64,000 bases of DNA from Halalkalibacter oceani (GTDB lineage Bacteria; Bacillota; Bacilli; Bacillales; Bacillaceae_D): positions 1 through 64,000 of the forward strand of contig NZ_JBEPKD010000008.1 in NCBI RefSeq assembly GCF_040544555.1, written 5' to 3'. Every line of letters begins with the position of its first letter. Position 1 is the first letter of the stretch. The notes under the pieces were generated by a model. The model saw only the letters and a program-made list of their open reading frames with translations. It searched no databases and was not told the origin of the DNA. Below are positions 1 to 8,423 of the stretch, one piece after another. The position numbers and the translations under genes are program-made.

Positions 1-48
1 GATTTTAAAAGATCGTGGCGGCTTCGCACTCTAGGGCGGCCGTTCCGT

Positions 49-110
49 TCTGCACTAACGAAGCAGGGAAGAAGTTCACTTCCCTGCTTCGTTTTAAACC
101 ATTGTGCAGA
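49..110 (+). repeat. Nested-hairpin element, copy N1
   Basis: Outer stem TCTGCAC (49-55) with GTGCAGA (104-110) encloses a perfect 13-bp inner stem (59-71 with 79-91) and a 7-nt loop AAGTTCA. The spacer after the inner stem is TTTTAAACCATT. An identical copy (N3) lies at 259-321. Confidence 0.8.
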
Positions 111-173
111 CTCCACCTGCCGCTTCGGGGGTATGCCCAAAGGCAAAGACCAGCCTTTGGCCTTGGCCTCGCT

Positions 174-230
174 CGCCACAATCCCGTTGTGAGAAACCCG
201 CTCACAACGGGATTTTAAAAGATCGTGGCG
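174..230 (+). repeat. Nested-hairpin element, copy N2
   Basis: Outer stem CGCCAC (174-179) with GTGGCG (225-230) surrounds a 13-bp inner stem (181-193 with 201-213) and loop AAACCCG. The spacer contains TTTAAAAGATC. Its flanks match those of copy N7 near 13.6 kb and N10 near 39.8 kb. Confidence 0.85.
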
Positions 231-258
231 GCTTCGCACTCTAGGGCGGCCGTTCCGT

Positions 259-321
259 TCTGCACTAACGAAGCAGGGAAGAAGTTCACTTCCCTGCTTC
301 GTTTTGAAATCATTGTGCAGA
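259..321 (+). repeat. Nested-hairpin element, copy N3
   Basis: Duplicate of N1: outer TCTGCAC (259-265) with GTGCAGA (315-321), inner 13-bp stem 269-281 with 289-301, loop AAGTTCA. Confidence 0.8.
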
Positions 322-338
322 CTCCACCTGCCGCTTCG

Positions 339-380
339 GGGGTATGCCCAAAGGCAAAGACCAGCCTTTGGGCATACCCC
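339..380. other. 17-bp perfect hairpin 3' of the GbsR-like gene
   Basis: A 17-bp perfect stem (339-355 with 364-380) with 8-nt loop AAAGACCA ends four bases from the stop codon of the minus-strand regulator gene. There is no clear T-run on the minus side, so it may be an mRNA end or stability structure rather than a standard terminator. Confidence 0.6.
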
Positions 381-383
381 CTT

Positions 384-923
384 CTATTTTTTCGGTATGA
401 TTTTGAAGATTTCTTCGCTTTCGAATAAGGCGATGACTTCTTGGAGCCATTCATAATACCGTTGGGCGTGATCGAGCTTTGCGGTATCGGTTTCGATCGT
501 TTTTTGCAATGTTTCGTCCTCGGTACCACTTAATTCCGCCAATGTGCTTCTTAATTTATAGACTGCCTTTAAATTGTTATCAACTGATGTTCGCCAGCGC
601 TTCACAAAAACCGTGGAAAACGATTTGTACCAATCATTTTCAGTTTCATATAAATCCTTTCGAACCCCTTTTTGCCAGACTCGTTCAACCATGTTCGCTT
701 CTAATAGCGCTCTTATTCCTGTGCTCATACTCGTTTTGCTCATTTTGAGCTCCTGGCTCATTTGATCAAGGGTCATTGGCGACTCGGCAAAAAGAACAGT
801 TCCGTATAAGCGACCAACCGATTCAGAAATTCCGTATAAATAGATGTTTTTCGAAAGTTCATGAATGAACCGTTCTCTAGCTTCTTCCAGCCTCTGCCAC
901 TCATCCTCTTTGTTCTCTAACAT
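384..923 (-). CDS. GbsR/OpcR-type transcriptional regulator
   Basis: A 179-residue protein of the GbsR branch of the MarR superfamily. A winged helix-turn-helix lies around residues 30-85 (the LDQMSQELKMSKTSMSTGI stretch reads as the recognition region), followed by a helical C-terminal part. In Bacillus, GbsR and OpcR repress choline and glycine-betaine genes. Here the gene is divergent from an OpuA-type betaine transporter, with a 38-bp perfect palindrome in the shared promoter region, so repression of opuA and of itself is likely. Choline-sensing versus osmotic control cannot be read from the sequence. The ATG start has an AAAGGAA motif somewhat far upstream. Confidence 0.85.
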   Translation of the reverse strand: MLENKEDEWQRLEEARERFIHELSKNIYLYGISESVGRLYGTVLFAESPMTLDQMSQELKMSKTSMSTGIRALLEANMVERVWQKGVRKDLYETENDWYKSFSTVFVKRWRTSVDNNLKAVYKLRSTLAELSGTEDETLQKTIETDTAKLDHAQRYYEWLQEVIALFESEEIFKIIPKK

Positions 924-1053
924 CTGCTGTCTGGTTCCTTTCTTTGTTTTCTACATAGAGTTAGTTAAAAGTCTAACAAATGTGAGACCCGAATGGAAGT
1001 AGCCTTTTAGCGATGATGCTGGCGCATATCAAAGGAAATATAAGGATCAACCG

Positions 1054-1091
1054 TATATACTATGTACAGTTTAAACTGTACATAGTATATA
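1054..1091. promoter_or_regulatory. 38-bp perfect palindrome between gbsR-like gene and opuA
   Basis: TATATACTATGTACAGTTT at 1054-1072 is followed directly by its exact reverse complement at 1073-1091. It lies in the 270-bp divergent intergenic region, 102 bp before the opuAA start. The length and symmetry suit a dimer-of-dimers operator, and the arms contain -10-like TATACT sequences. The GbsR-like protein encoded next door is the obvious candidate to bind it. Confidence 0.75.
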
Positions 1092-1193
1092 AACGAAATA
1101 AACAGAATATACGGATTGCCCGAAAATAAATTAAGCCGTATAGTTAGATAGTCAGTCATATTGTTACAGGAATATTACAAAGAGGTGTATGTA

Positions 1194-2411
1194 GTGTCAA
1201 AAATTAAAGTAGAGAATTTGACAAAAATTTTTGGCAAAAAACCAAAGCGCGCTTTAGAACTTCTCGCTCAGAAAAAAAGCAAGGATGAGATTCTAAAAGA
1301 AACCGGGATGACTGTCGGAGTCAACCAGGCGAACTTTGACGTTCAAAGCGGTGAAATTTTTGTCATTATGGGACTGTCAGGCAGCGGAAAGTCGACACTC
1401 GTCCGTTTATTAAACCGGCTGATTGAGCCTTCGGCGGGAAGCGTCTGGTTTGATGGGGTCGACCTCGCCAAGATGGACGATAAAACATTACGAAATGTCC
1501 GCCGGCAAAAAATCGGCATGGTCTTTCAAAAATTCGGCTTATTTCCTTTCCGCTCAGTCGTGTCCAATGTTGAATACGGGCTTGAAGTCCAGGGGATCCC
1601 GAAGCAGCAGCGCCAAGAGAAAGCGCTTGAGGCATTAAAACTAGTCGGACTCGAGGGCTACGAAGAGAAATATCCGAACGAGCTATCCGGCGGCATGCAG
1701 CAACGCGTCGGTCTCGCCCGCGCTCTGGCCAATGATCCCGACGTGCTGTTAATGGATGAAGCCTTTTCCGCACTGGACCCCCTCATCCGCAAGGATATGC
1801 AGGACGAACTGCTCGACCTTCAAGTCAAAATGCAAAAAACGATCATCTTTATTACCCATGATCTTGATGAAGCGTTGCGCATCGGCGATCGGATCATGAT
1901 TATGAGAGACGGGGCGATCGTCCAGATCGGGACACCGGAGGACATCTTAACAAACCCGAAAAATCATTACGTCGAGAAATTTATAGAAGACGTTGACCGG
2001 GCCAAAGTGCTCACTGCTGAACATGTGATGATTAAACCCGAAGTGCTTTATCCGGAAAAAGAAGGGCCGCGTGTCGCCCTGCAACGGATGAAGGATCGCG
2101 GCTTATCAAGCATCTTCGTTACGAAGCGCAACAAAGAACTGCTTGGGATCATTCATGCCAGTCAAGTGTCGGAGCTGATTAAACAGCAGAAAAACAGCGT
2201 CGACAGCATCATTGTCGAAGATATTCCGCGCGTTCAGCTCGATACTCCGTTAAGTGAATTGCTTGATCAGTTAGCGGTAAGCTCTGTCCCCCTTGCCGTA
2301 GTGGACGAAGGAAAGCTGAAAGGAATTATTATTAGAGGCGCCGTGCTTGGTGCTCTTGCAGGAAGTGAGGTTGATTTTGATGAGTTCTATTCCACAACTT
2401 CCACTAGCTGA
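1194..2411 (+). CDS. opuAA: Glycine betaine ABC transporter, ATP-binding subunit
   Basis: ATPase of an OpuA/ProU-type osmoprotectant importer, about 405 residues (B. subtilis OpuAA is of similar size). It shows the family's N-terminal extension, Walker A GLSGSGKST near residue 60, signature LSGGMQQR, Walker B LLMDEAFSALDP and a switch histidine (ITHD). Two C-terminal CBS domains (about residues 280-395) sense ionic strength in characterised homologues. The GTG at 1194 is preferred over the TTG at 1161 because AAAGAGGTG lies 7 bases before it. The permease gene overlaps the 3' end by 32 bases. Confidence 0.93.
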   Translation: MSKIKVENLTKIFGKKPKRALELLAQKKSKDEILKETGMTVGVNQANFDVQSGEIFVIMGLSGSGKSTLVRLLNRLIEPSAGSVWFDGVDLAKMDDKTLRNVRRQKIGMVFQKFGLFPFRSVVSNVEYGLEVQGIPKQQRQEKALEALKLVGLEGYEEKYPNELSGGMQQRVGLARALANDPDVLLMDEAFSALDPLIRKDMQDELLDLQVKMQKTIIFITHDLDEALRIGDRIMIMRDGAIVQIGTPEDILTNPKNHYVEKFIEDVDRAKVLTAEHVMIKPEVLYPEKEGPRVALQRMKDRGLSSIFVTKRNKELLGIIHASQVSELIKQQKNSVDSIIVEDIPRVQLDTPLSELLDQLAVSSVPLAVVDEGKLKGIIIRGAVLGALAGSEVDFDEFYSTTSTS

Positions 2412-3225
2412 TTGGATTGACGCGTTTGTTGAATGGCTGAAAAATGCCTCGGTTTTCTTCCAGTCGATCCGGACGACGATTGAAAGCATTGTTGATTTCC
2501 TCGTGCTCGTGCTGGAGCTGCCGCCCGCGTGGCTGTTGATCCTGATTATCGGGGTAATCACATTTTTCACGAGCAATCGCAAGGCAGGGTTAACGATTTT
2601 TTCGATTATCGGACTATTTCTTATTTATAACCTCGGTTATTGGGACGATATGATTCAAACTCTTTCCCTCGTCTTAACAAGCTCTCTGATTTCTGTCATT
2701 GTCGGAATCCCGCTCGGCATTTGGATGGCGAAAAGTGAAATTGTCGCCAGTCTGCTTAAGCCGATTCTCGATTTGATGCAAACGATGCCGGCCTTCGTCT
2801 ATTTAATCCCTGCTGTCGCCTTCTTTGGGATTGGAATGGTACCTGGTGTTGTCGCTTCCGTTATTTTTGCGATGCCGCCAACTGTGCGGTTAACAAACCT
2901 CGGGATACGCCAGGTTTCGACTGAATTGGTAGAAGCCGCTGATGCATTCGGTTCAACCGGCTCCCAGCGTTTGTTCAAAGTTGAGCTGCCAATGGCAAAA
3001 GGAACGATCATGGCCGGAGTCAACCAAAGCATTATGCTCGCCCTTTCAATGGTCGTCATTGCCGCAATGATCGGGGCGAAGGGGCTCGGTCAGCAGGTTT
3101 ATTATGCGGTCGGACAAAATAATGTCGGAAACGGCTTTGAAGCCGGACTGGCGATCGTCATACTCGCGATTATTTTAGACCGGATCACCCAAAGCTTTAA
3201 CCGCGACAAGCGCAAAAGCGCGTAA
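2380..3225 (+). CDS. opuAB: Glycine betaine ABC transporter, permease subunit
   Basis: Integral membrane subunit of the OpuA importer, about 281 residues with roughly seven hydrophobic segments. The BPD-transp-1 coupling motif is visible as EAADAFGSTGSQRLF, and the segment MQTMPAFVYLIPAVAFFG is typical of OpuAB/ProW. The ATG at 2380 has GGAAGTGAGG upstream and starts inside the end of opuAA, which suggests translational coupling. The C-terminus is basic (RDKRKSA). A large hairpin follows before opuAC. Confidence 0.93.
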   Translation: MSSIPQLPLADWIDAFVEWLKNASVFFQSIRTTIESIVDFLVLVLELPPAWLLILIIGVITFFTSNRKAGLTIFSIIGLFLIYNLGYWDDMIQTLSLVLTSSLISVIVGIPLGIWMAKSEIVASLLKPILDLMQTMPAFVYLIPAVAFFGIGMVPGVVASVIFAMPPTVRLTNLGIRQVSTELVEAADAFGSTGSQRLFKVELPMAKGTIMAGVNQSIMLALSMVVIAAMIGAKGLGQQVYYAVGQNNVGNGFEAGLAIVILAIILDRITQSFNRDKRKSA

Positions 3226-3250
3226 CGAGCGGAACGCCTGCCGCCATTCG

Positions 3251-3302
3251 ACGGGCGGTAAGGCTTCTAACGTCTTTTTCAGACGGACGCCTTACCGCCC
3301 GT
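3251..3302 (+). other. Large hairpin between opuAB and opuAC
   Basis: Arms ACGGGCGGTAAGGC (3251-3264) and GCCTTACCGCCCGT (3289-3302) pair over 14 bp. A small CGTCT/AGACG hairpin lies inside the loop. No T-run follows. This position, just before the gene for the binding protein, fits an RNA-stability or partial-termination element that adjusts the subunit ratio (inference). Confidence 0.6.
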
Positions 3303-3357
3303 TGAAGCAAATAGCGGGAGATAGACTACATTTAAATAAAAAAGGAGAGGTTCATTT

Positions 3358-4290
3358 ATGAAGAAAAACTGGAAACATATCAGCCTGGCAATCGGGGTCG
3401 CCTTTTCATTGACATTGGCGGGCTGCGGCTCCTCAAATGAGGATACGACGTCAGACGGAGCGGACGAAAACGGGCAAGACTCCGCTGAAGAAACCGCAGC
3501 AGTCGGGGAAGCTTTGAACTACACAATTACCGGAATTGATGCCGGCGCAGGCGTTATGGCTGCAGCTCAAAATGCAATAGAAGAATACGAGCTTGATGAG
3601 TACGAATTGCAGGCAAGCTCGGATGCCGCGATGACAAGCGCTCTGAATGAAGCGATCAGCAACGAAGAAGCGATCGTTGTCACAGGCTGGAATCCGCATT
3701 GGAAATTTTCTAAGTATGACTTAAAATATTTAGACGATCCAAAGGGTGTGTTCGGTGATGCCGAAAACATTCATACAATGGCACGGCTTGGTTTAGAGGA
3801 AGATATGCCGGAAGCTTATCAAGTGCTCGACAACTTCCATTGGACAGAAGACGACATGGGTGAAATCATGGTCGCGATTAACGAAGGACAGGATCCGGAA
3901 GAAGCAGCCGCCGAGTGGGTCGAAAACAATCCGGATAAAGTAGCAGAATGGACCGACGGAGTTGATTCTGTTGACGGTGAAACCATTGTCCTTGCTCTCG
4001 TAGCCTGGGATTCTGAAATTGCCTCTACGAACATGATCGCAAAAGTATTGGAGGGAATCGGCTATAACGTAGAAATCAGCCCGATGGAAGGCGGTTATAT
4101 GTGGGCTGCCATCGCCAATGGCGAAGCGGACGCGATGGTTGCTGCCTGGCTGCCGGCGACACACGGCGCTTACTTTGAAGATTACCAGGACGATGTCATC
4201 GATCTTGGAACCAACCTAGAAGGCGCGAAAATCGGACTCGTTGTCCCTGCCTACATGGACATTGATTCGATCGAAGATTTAAAAGAATAA
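3358..4290 (+). CDS. opuAC: Glycine betaine-binding lipoprotein
   Basis: Substrate-binding lipoprotein of the OpuA system, 310 residues. The signal peptide ends in the lipobox LAGC (Cys around residue 22), followed by an acidic Ser/Asp/Glu-rich linker. The mature part has the betaine-binding fold, with tryptophans (TGWNPHW, VAWDSEIA, YMWAAI, AAWLP) suited to the cation-pi cage that holds quaternary amines. AAAGGAGAGG lies upstream of the ATG. The protein is strongly acidic, as is common for exported proteins of salt-adapted bacteria. Confidence 0.93.
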   Translation: MKKNWKHISLAIGVAFSLTLAGCGSSNEDTTSDGADENGQDSAEETAAVGEALNYTITGIDAGAGVMAAAQNAIEEYELDEYELQASSDAAMTSALNEAISNEEAIVVTGWNPHWKFSKYDLKYLDDPKGVFGDAENIHTMARLGLEEDMPEAYQVLDNFHWTEDDMGEIMVAINEGQDPEEAAAEWVENNPDKVAEWTDGVDSVDGETIVLALVAWDSEIASTNMIAKVLEGIGYNVEISPMEGGYMWAAIANGEADAMVAAWLPATHGAYFEDYQDDVIDLGTNLEGAKIGLVVPAYMDIDSIEDLKE

Positions 4291-4301
4291 TTTGCTAACA
4301 C

Positions 4302-4352
4302 AGAAGAGCCTGAAACAAAGGTATTTATTCACCTTTTGTTTCAGGCTCTTCT
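4302..4352. terminator. Bidirectional terminator, opuAC / MATE gene
   Basis: The arm starting AGAAGAGCCTGAAACAAA pairs with TTTGTTTCAGGCTCTTCT across a short loop, between convergent genes. It belongs to the CCTG-rich, ACAAAAGG-containing terminator family seen repeatedly in this window. Confidence 0.85.
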
Positions 4353-4358
4353 CTTTTG

Positions 4359-5717
4359 CTATTCTAATTGCTCCCTTACCCGTCGCTGTACGACTCTCAG
4401 CCGCAGGAAAAAGCCAAGCGCGGCGCACGTTAAGCCTAATGTGATCCCGATCCAGAAGCCAAATGGCCCGAGCGCTGTCGCGGAGGCTAATAGATAGCCG
4501 GACGGAATGCCGATAAGCCAGTAGGAAATGAAGGCCGTCACAAAGGGTAGCTTCACATCCTTATAGCCGCGCAGCACCCCTTGAAGACCAGATTGAGCCG
4601 CATCAGAAATTTGATAAAAAATCGCAAAAATAAAAAACTGACTCGCCATGAGAACAACTTCCCGCTCAGTTGTATAAAGATAGGCAATCGGCTCACGCAA
4701 AAAGTAAAGAAACAACGCGCTGATGCCCAGGATGCCAATGCCGCTCAATACCCCGAGCTTGCCATACTGTTTGGCAGCCTGCAAATTACCAGCGCCTACC
4801 GAGAAGCCGACGACAATCGTCAGCGCCATTGAAATGCTTAGCGGAATCATGAAAATCAACGACGTAAAGTTAAAAGCGATTTGATGTGCCGCCACCGTCA
4901 CCGTCGCGAACATCCGCCCCATCATCAAGGTCACGACTGAAAAGATGCTCGCTTCAAAAAAGATCGACAGCCCCATCGGCACCCCAATCCGCAGCTGTTC
5001 TTTCCAGGCACGCAGCGAGGGCTTCACCCATTGCTGAAACAAGCGGTACTGTCTCAGCACCCTGATCCGGAATGTCATCGTGACACTAATCACAAACATG
5101 ATCCAATAGGTAATCGCTGTGGCGTATCCCGCGCCGATTCCACCAAGTGCCGGCAGGCCGAAATGACCAAAAATCAAACCGTAATTCAGCACTGCATTAC
5201 AGGGCAGGGCCAGCACGGTAATAACCATTGTAATGCGCGTATAGCCTTGCGCATCGAAAAAATAACGCAGCACATTCGTGCAAAACAGCGGAATAATCCC
5301 GAGCGCCAATCCGGCTAAATAATGATAGGAAATGTAGGCGACATTCGGTTCAAGCTTCATAAACGCAAGCACCGGCTCAAGAACTAGCGCACCCACGCCG
5401 GCGACGGCAATCGCCAGCATAAGCGCGACATAAAGAGCTTGACGGACAGAATCGACAATCCGGTGGCGCTCGTTGCTGCCAATCAATTGGGCGACAATCG
5501 GCGTTACCGCAAGCAAAATTCCATTCATCCCGGTAAAAATCGGCATCCACAGACTGGCACCAATCGCCACCCCGGCCAAATCAACTGCTCCGACACGCCC
5601 AGCCATCATCGTGTCGATTAGCTTCATCGCGAAAAAGCTTACTTGTGTAACAACAATTGGCCATAAGATTGTCAAAAACAGGCCGATTTTTTCTCTCCAT
5701 GTCTCCGCATGGTACAT
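4359..5717 (-). CDS. MATE family multidrug efflux transporter
   Basis: About 452 residues with twelve predicted transmembrane segments and the two-bundle MATE layout. It would export cationic drugs or metabolites using a Na+ or H+ gradient. Characteristic stretches are WPIVVTQVSFFAMKLIDTMM near the start, with the counterpart RIGVPMGLSIFFEASIF opening the second half. The ATG at 5717 is chosen over an upstream GTG (5729) because AAGGTGGG sits 7 bases before it. It is a stand-alone gene between terminators, and the substrate cannot be predicted. Confidence 0.9.
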   Translation of the reverse strand: MYHAETWREKIGLFLTILWPIVVTQVSFFAMKLIDTMMAGRVGAVDLAGVAIGASLWMPIFTGMNGILLAVTPIVAQLIGSNERHRIVDSVRQALYVALMLAIAVAGVGALVLEPVLAFMKLEPNVAYISYHYLAGLALGIIPLFCTNVLRYFFDAQGYTRITMVITVLALPCNAVLNYGLIFGHFGLPALGGIGAGYATAITYWIMFVISVTMTFRIRVLRQYRLFQQWVKPSLRAWKEQLRIGVPMGLSIFFEASIFSVVTLMMGRMFATVTVAAHQIAFNFTSLIFMIPLSISMALTIVVGFSVGAGNLQAAKQYGKLGVLSGIGILGISALFLYFLREPIAYLYTTEREVVLMASQFFIFAIFYQISDAAQSGLQGVLRGYKDVKLPFVTAFISYWLIGIPSGYLLASATALGPFGFWIGITLGLTCAALGFFLRLRVVQRRVREQLE

Positions 5718-5825
5718 ATTCTCTCCCACCTTATATGCTCTATCTTTCTATTCTTCTCTAGTATTCACAACAATAACTGGAAACGCAACCCCGTGAAAAG
5801 CGGTGTCTGTGCCACGATCCAAAAA

Positions 5826-5865
5826 GCCCGGAACAAAAGGTCACTTCCGACCATTTGTCCCGGGC
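5826..5865 (-). terminator. Terminator after putB
   Basis: GGCCCGGGACAAATGGTCGG pairs with a complementary arm ending at 5826, followed on the minus strand by TTTTT. It closes the rocD-rocA-putB unit. Confidence 0.75.
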
Positions 5866-5901
5866 CGCGGCCGCCATTGCTGAATACCGCCCAACAACAT
5901 T

Positions 5902-6819
5902 TTATTTTTTAAAAAGCCCTCTTAAGGCAAAGGCGACATTTTGCGGCCGCTCAGCTAACCGTCGCATAAAGTAGCCATACCAGTCTTCCCCATATGGAAC
6001 ATAGACGCGCATCCGGTAGCCCTGAGCGGCAATTTCCCTTTGCAGGCCGGGACGGAAGCCGTACAGCATTTGAAATTCGTATTGCGATCTTGGAATGCGC
6101 TGCTCGCGGCAATAGTCCTTTACCTTTTTAATCATCCGATGATCATGACTCGCAATCGCCGTGTAGCTGCCACTATCGAGATGCTGCTTAATGATCCGGA
6201 AAAAGTTGTCATCGATCTCGCTTTTCTGCTGATACGCAACCGACTTCGGCTCTTTGTAGGCTCCTTTGACGAGACGGAGCGGCACGCCTTCGAGCTTCCG
6301 CAGATCATCAGCGGCGCAATGTAAATAAGCCTGAATCGCCGTTCCGACATTTTCATGCGATTCCCGCAGCCGGGCAAGAATTTCCAACGTCGCTTCCCGG
6401 CGCGAATAATCCTCCATATCAATTTGGACAAAATTCCGCTTTGCCTCGGCGGCACGGACGATCCGCTTCATATGATGCAGGCAGAGCTCCTGGTCAATGT
6501 CTAAGCCGAGCTGGGTCAATTTCACGGAAAGCTGACTATCGACGCCGGCGTCATCCAGCGCCTCGAGCGTTTGAATGCACACCTCCGCCGCAGCGCGCGC
6601 CTCCTCCTTTGTCGATACGAATTCGCCCAAGTGATCGACCGTACAGACGAGTCCCTGTTCATTCAGTGTTCGCACCGTTTGAACGACACTTTCAATCGTA
6701 GTGCCGGCCACGACTTGCGAGGCACCGAGCCGCAGACCCCATCTCCGCGCACCCTTCGTCAGGAGCTTGTTTTTTGATAACGCGATAAAGAAGTGCCTTG
6801 ATAGTTTGTCGACGACCAT
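5902..6819 (-). CDS. putB: Proline dehydrogenase
   Basis: FAD-dependent, monofunctional proline dehydrogenase of about 305 residues, oxidising L-proline to pyrroline-5-carboxylate and passing electrons to the quinone pool. The beta/alpha barrel is recognisable from QLSVKLTQLGLD, VQIDMEDY, RLVKGAYKEP (flavin-contacting), ASHDHRM and FQMLYGFRPGLQ; the last helix carries the substrate arginines (FMRRLAERPQN). The ATG at 6819 fits the GGGGAGGGG ribosome site better than the one at 6825. It lies 21 bases after rocA, whose product takes over the pyrroline-5-carboxylate. Confidence 0.92.
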   Translation of the reverse strand: MVVDKLSRHFFIALSKNKLLTKGARRWGLRLGASQVVAGTTIESVVQTVRTLNEQGLVCTVDHLGEFVSTKEEARAAAEVCIQTLEALDDAGVDSQLSVKLTQLGLDIDQELCLHHMKRIVRAAEAKRNFVQIDMEDYSRREATLEILARLRESHENVGTAIQAYLHCAADDLRKLEGVPLRLVKGAYKEPKSVAYQQKSEIDDNFFRIIKQHLDSGSYTAIASHDHRMIKKVKDYCREQRIPRSQYEFQMLYGFRPGLQREIAAQGYRMRVYVPYGEDWYGYFMRRLAERPQNVAFALRGLFKK

Positions 6820-6840
6820 CCGCATCCCCTCCCCGCCTGT

Positions 6841-8388
6841 TTAATACATTTCGGAAATGGTTTTCGCCTGCATGTGAAGAATGAGATAGTCAGGGCCGCC
6901 CGCTTTTGAATCCGTTCCCGACATCTTAAAGCCGCCGAACGGATGATAGCCGACAATTGCCCCGGTGCAATTACGGTTAAAGTAAAGATTGCCGACGTGA
7001 AAGTCACGCTTCGCCTGCTCAATCCGCTCGCGATTTGTCGTGATCACCGCGCCTGTTAAGCCGTATTCTGTGTTGTTGGCAATGTCCAGCGCCTCCTCGA
7101 AGTCACGCGCTTTGCTGAAGGCAAGCACAGGGCCAAAGATTTCCTCCTGCATAATGCGCGCTTTTGGGTCGGCATCAGCGAACACCGTCGGCTCGATAAA
7201 AAAGCCGTCCGCATTATCACCGCTTCCTCCGGCGACAAGACGGGCTTCCTGCTTGCCAATTTCAATATATTCCATAATTTTCGTATATGCCGCCTGATCG
7301 ATCACCGGTCCCATATAGACGTCGGCCGTAGTTGGCTCTCCGACGGACAGCGCCTTCGTCAATGCGACGACACGCTCAAGAACTTCATCATAAACCGCCT
7401 GATCGACAACAGCGCGCGACCCGGCCGAGCATTTCTGACCGGAGAAGCCGAAGGCCGAGGTGACGATCGCCTGCGCCGCCAGCTCTAAATCAGCTTCCTT
7501 ATCGACAACGACTGTATCCTTGCCGCCCATCTCGACAATCACCCGCTTTAAATGCTGCTGCCCCGGCTGAACAGCGGCGGCGCGTTCATAAAGCCGGACC
7601 CCTACATCACGTGAGCCGGTAAACGTAATCAGAGTCGTTTTCGGGTGGTCAACAAGATAGTCGCCGATTTCACTGCCGCTGCCGGGCACGAAGTTCACGA
7701 CGCCCGGAGGCAGGCCGGCCTCTTCCAGCACTTCGACAAACTTATAGGCGACGACCGGAGTCGCGCTCGCCGGCTTCAACAGGACGGTGTTTCCTGTTAC
7801 GAGCGGCGCTACCGTTGTCCCGGCCATGATCGCAAAAGCGAAATTCCACGGAGAAATCGTCAGGCAGACCCCCGTTGGTGTATAGAGATAACGGTTATGC
7901 TCCCCGGCCCGGCTATTTACCGGCTTCCCGTCCTTTAAGGCAATCATTTGTCGCCCGTAATATTCCATGAAATCAATCGCCTCCGCAGTATCGGCATCGG
8001 CTTCCTTCCACGGCTTTCCGGCCTCTTTTACAAGCCAGGCGGAAAATTCATGCTTCCGTCGTCTTACGATCGCCGCCGCCCGGATCAATAGATTGGCCCG
8101 CTCTTCCGGGCTGACCTTTCTCCAGCTTTGAAAGGCGGCATCTGCTGCCTCCATCGCCTGTTCTGCTTGCTCCTTGCCTGCTTTGGCGACGACCCCGATC
8201 ACCTCGGACTTATTCGCCGGATTGCACGATGTGATCGTCTCCGCTGTCATTAGCCGTTTCCCTCCAATCACAAGCGGGTAGTCGGCACCAAGCTGCGCTT
8301 CGACCTTTTGTAAGGCAGCGGCAAAGGCGCTGCGGTTTTCCTCAATCGCAAAATCCGTAAATGGTTCATGGCTGTATGCTTGTAGCAT
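6841..8388 (-). CDS. rocA: L-glutamate gamma-semialdehyde dehydrogenase (P5C dehydrogenase)
   Basis: NAD-dependent aldehyde dehydrogenase of 515 residues, the same length as B. subtilis RocA. It oxidises glutamate-gamma-semialdehyde from either ornithine (RocD) or proline (PutB) to glutamate. Visible signatures: general-base region VIVEMGGKD, catalytic cysteine in GQKCSAGSRAVV, cofactor motif TFTGSRDVG and C-terminal GYHPFGGFKMSGTDSKAGGPDYL. The ATG at 8388 is 8 bases after AAAGGAG and is preferred to the one at 8394. It is the middle gene of the sigma-54 operon. Confidence 0.95.
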   Translation of the reverse strand: MLQAYSHEPFTDFAIEENRSAFAAALQKVEAQLGADYPLVIGGKRLMTAETITSCNPANKSEVIGVVAKAGKEQAEQAMEAADAAFQSWRKVSPEERANLLIRAAAIVRRRKHEFSAWLVKEAGKPWKEADADTAEAIDFMEYYGRQMIALKDGKPVNSRAGEHNRYLYTPTGVCLTISPWNFAFAIMAGTTVAPLVTGNTVLLKPASATPVVAYKFVEVLEEAGLPPGVVNFVPGSGSEIGDYLVDHPKTTLITFTGSRDVGVRLYERAAAVQPGQQHLKRVIVEMGGKDTVVVDKEADLELAAQAIVTSAFGFSGQKCSAGSRAVVDQAVYDEVLERVVALTKALSVGEPTTADVYMGPVIDQAAYTKIMEYIEIGKQEARLVAGGSGDNADGFFIEPTVFADADPKARIMQEEIFGPVLAFSKARDFEEALDIANNTEYGLTGAVITTNRERIEQAKRDFHVGNLYFNRNCTGAIVGYHPFGGFKMSGTDSKAGGPDYLILHMQAKTISEMY

Positions 8389-8423
8389 GATCATCTCTCC
8401 TTTTCATTGTCATACGCATCCGG

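Larger units (their letters stand above)
1..370. repeat. 210-bp-period direct duplication of hairpin elements
   Basis: Bases 1-160 recur almost unchanged at 211-371, a period of 210 bp with a one-base indel near 99/310. Each copy carries the same 13-bp hairpin (59-91 and 269-301, loop AAGTTCA) inside an outer 7-bp stem TCTGCAC/GTGCAGA. A third hairpin of the same design sits between them (181-213, loop AAACCCG). The second copy ends in a complete 17-bp stem (339-380), whereas in the first copy the right arm of that stem is broken off at about 159. No credible gene lies here; reading frames through it are by-products of the repeats. Confidence 0.9.

Noticed and set aside
15..428. Reading frames on both strands in the first 430 bases
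   Set aside because: They are duplicated with the 210-bp repeat and consist of hairpin arms; the two copies encode the same peptide by repetition only.
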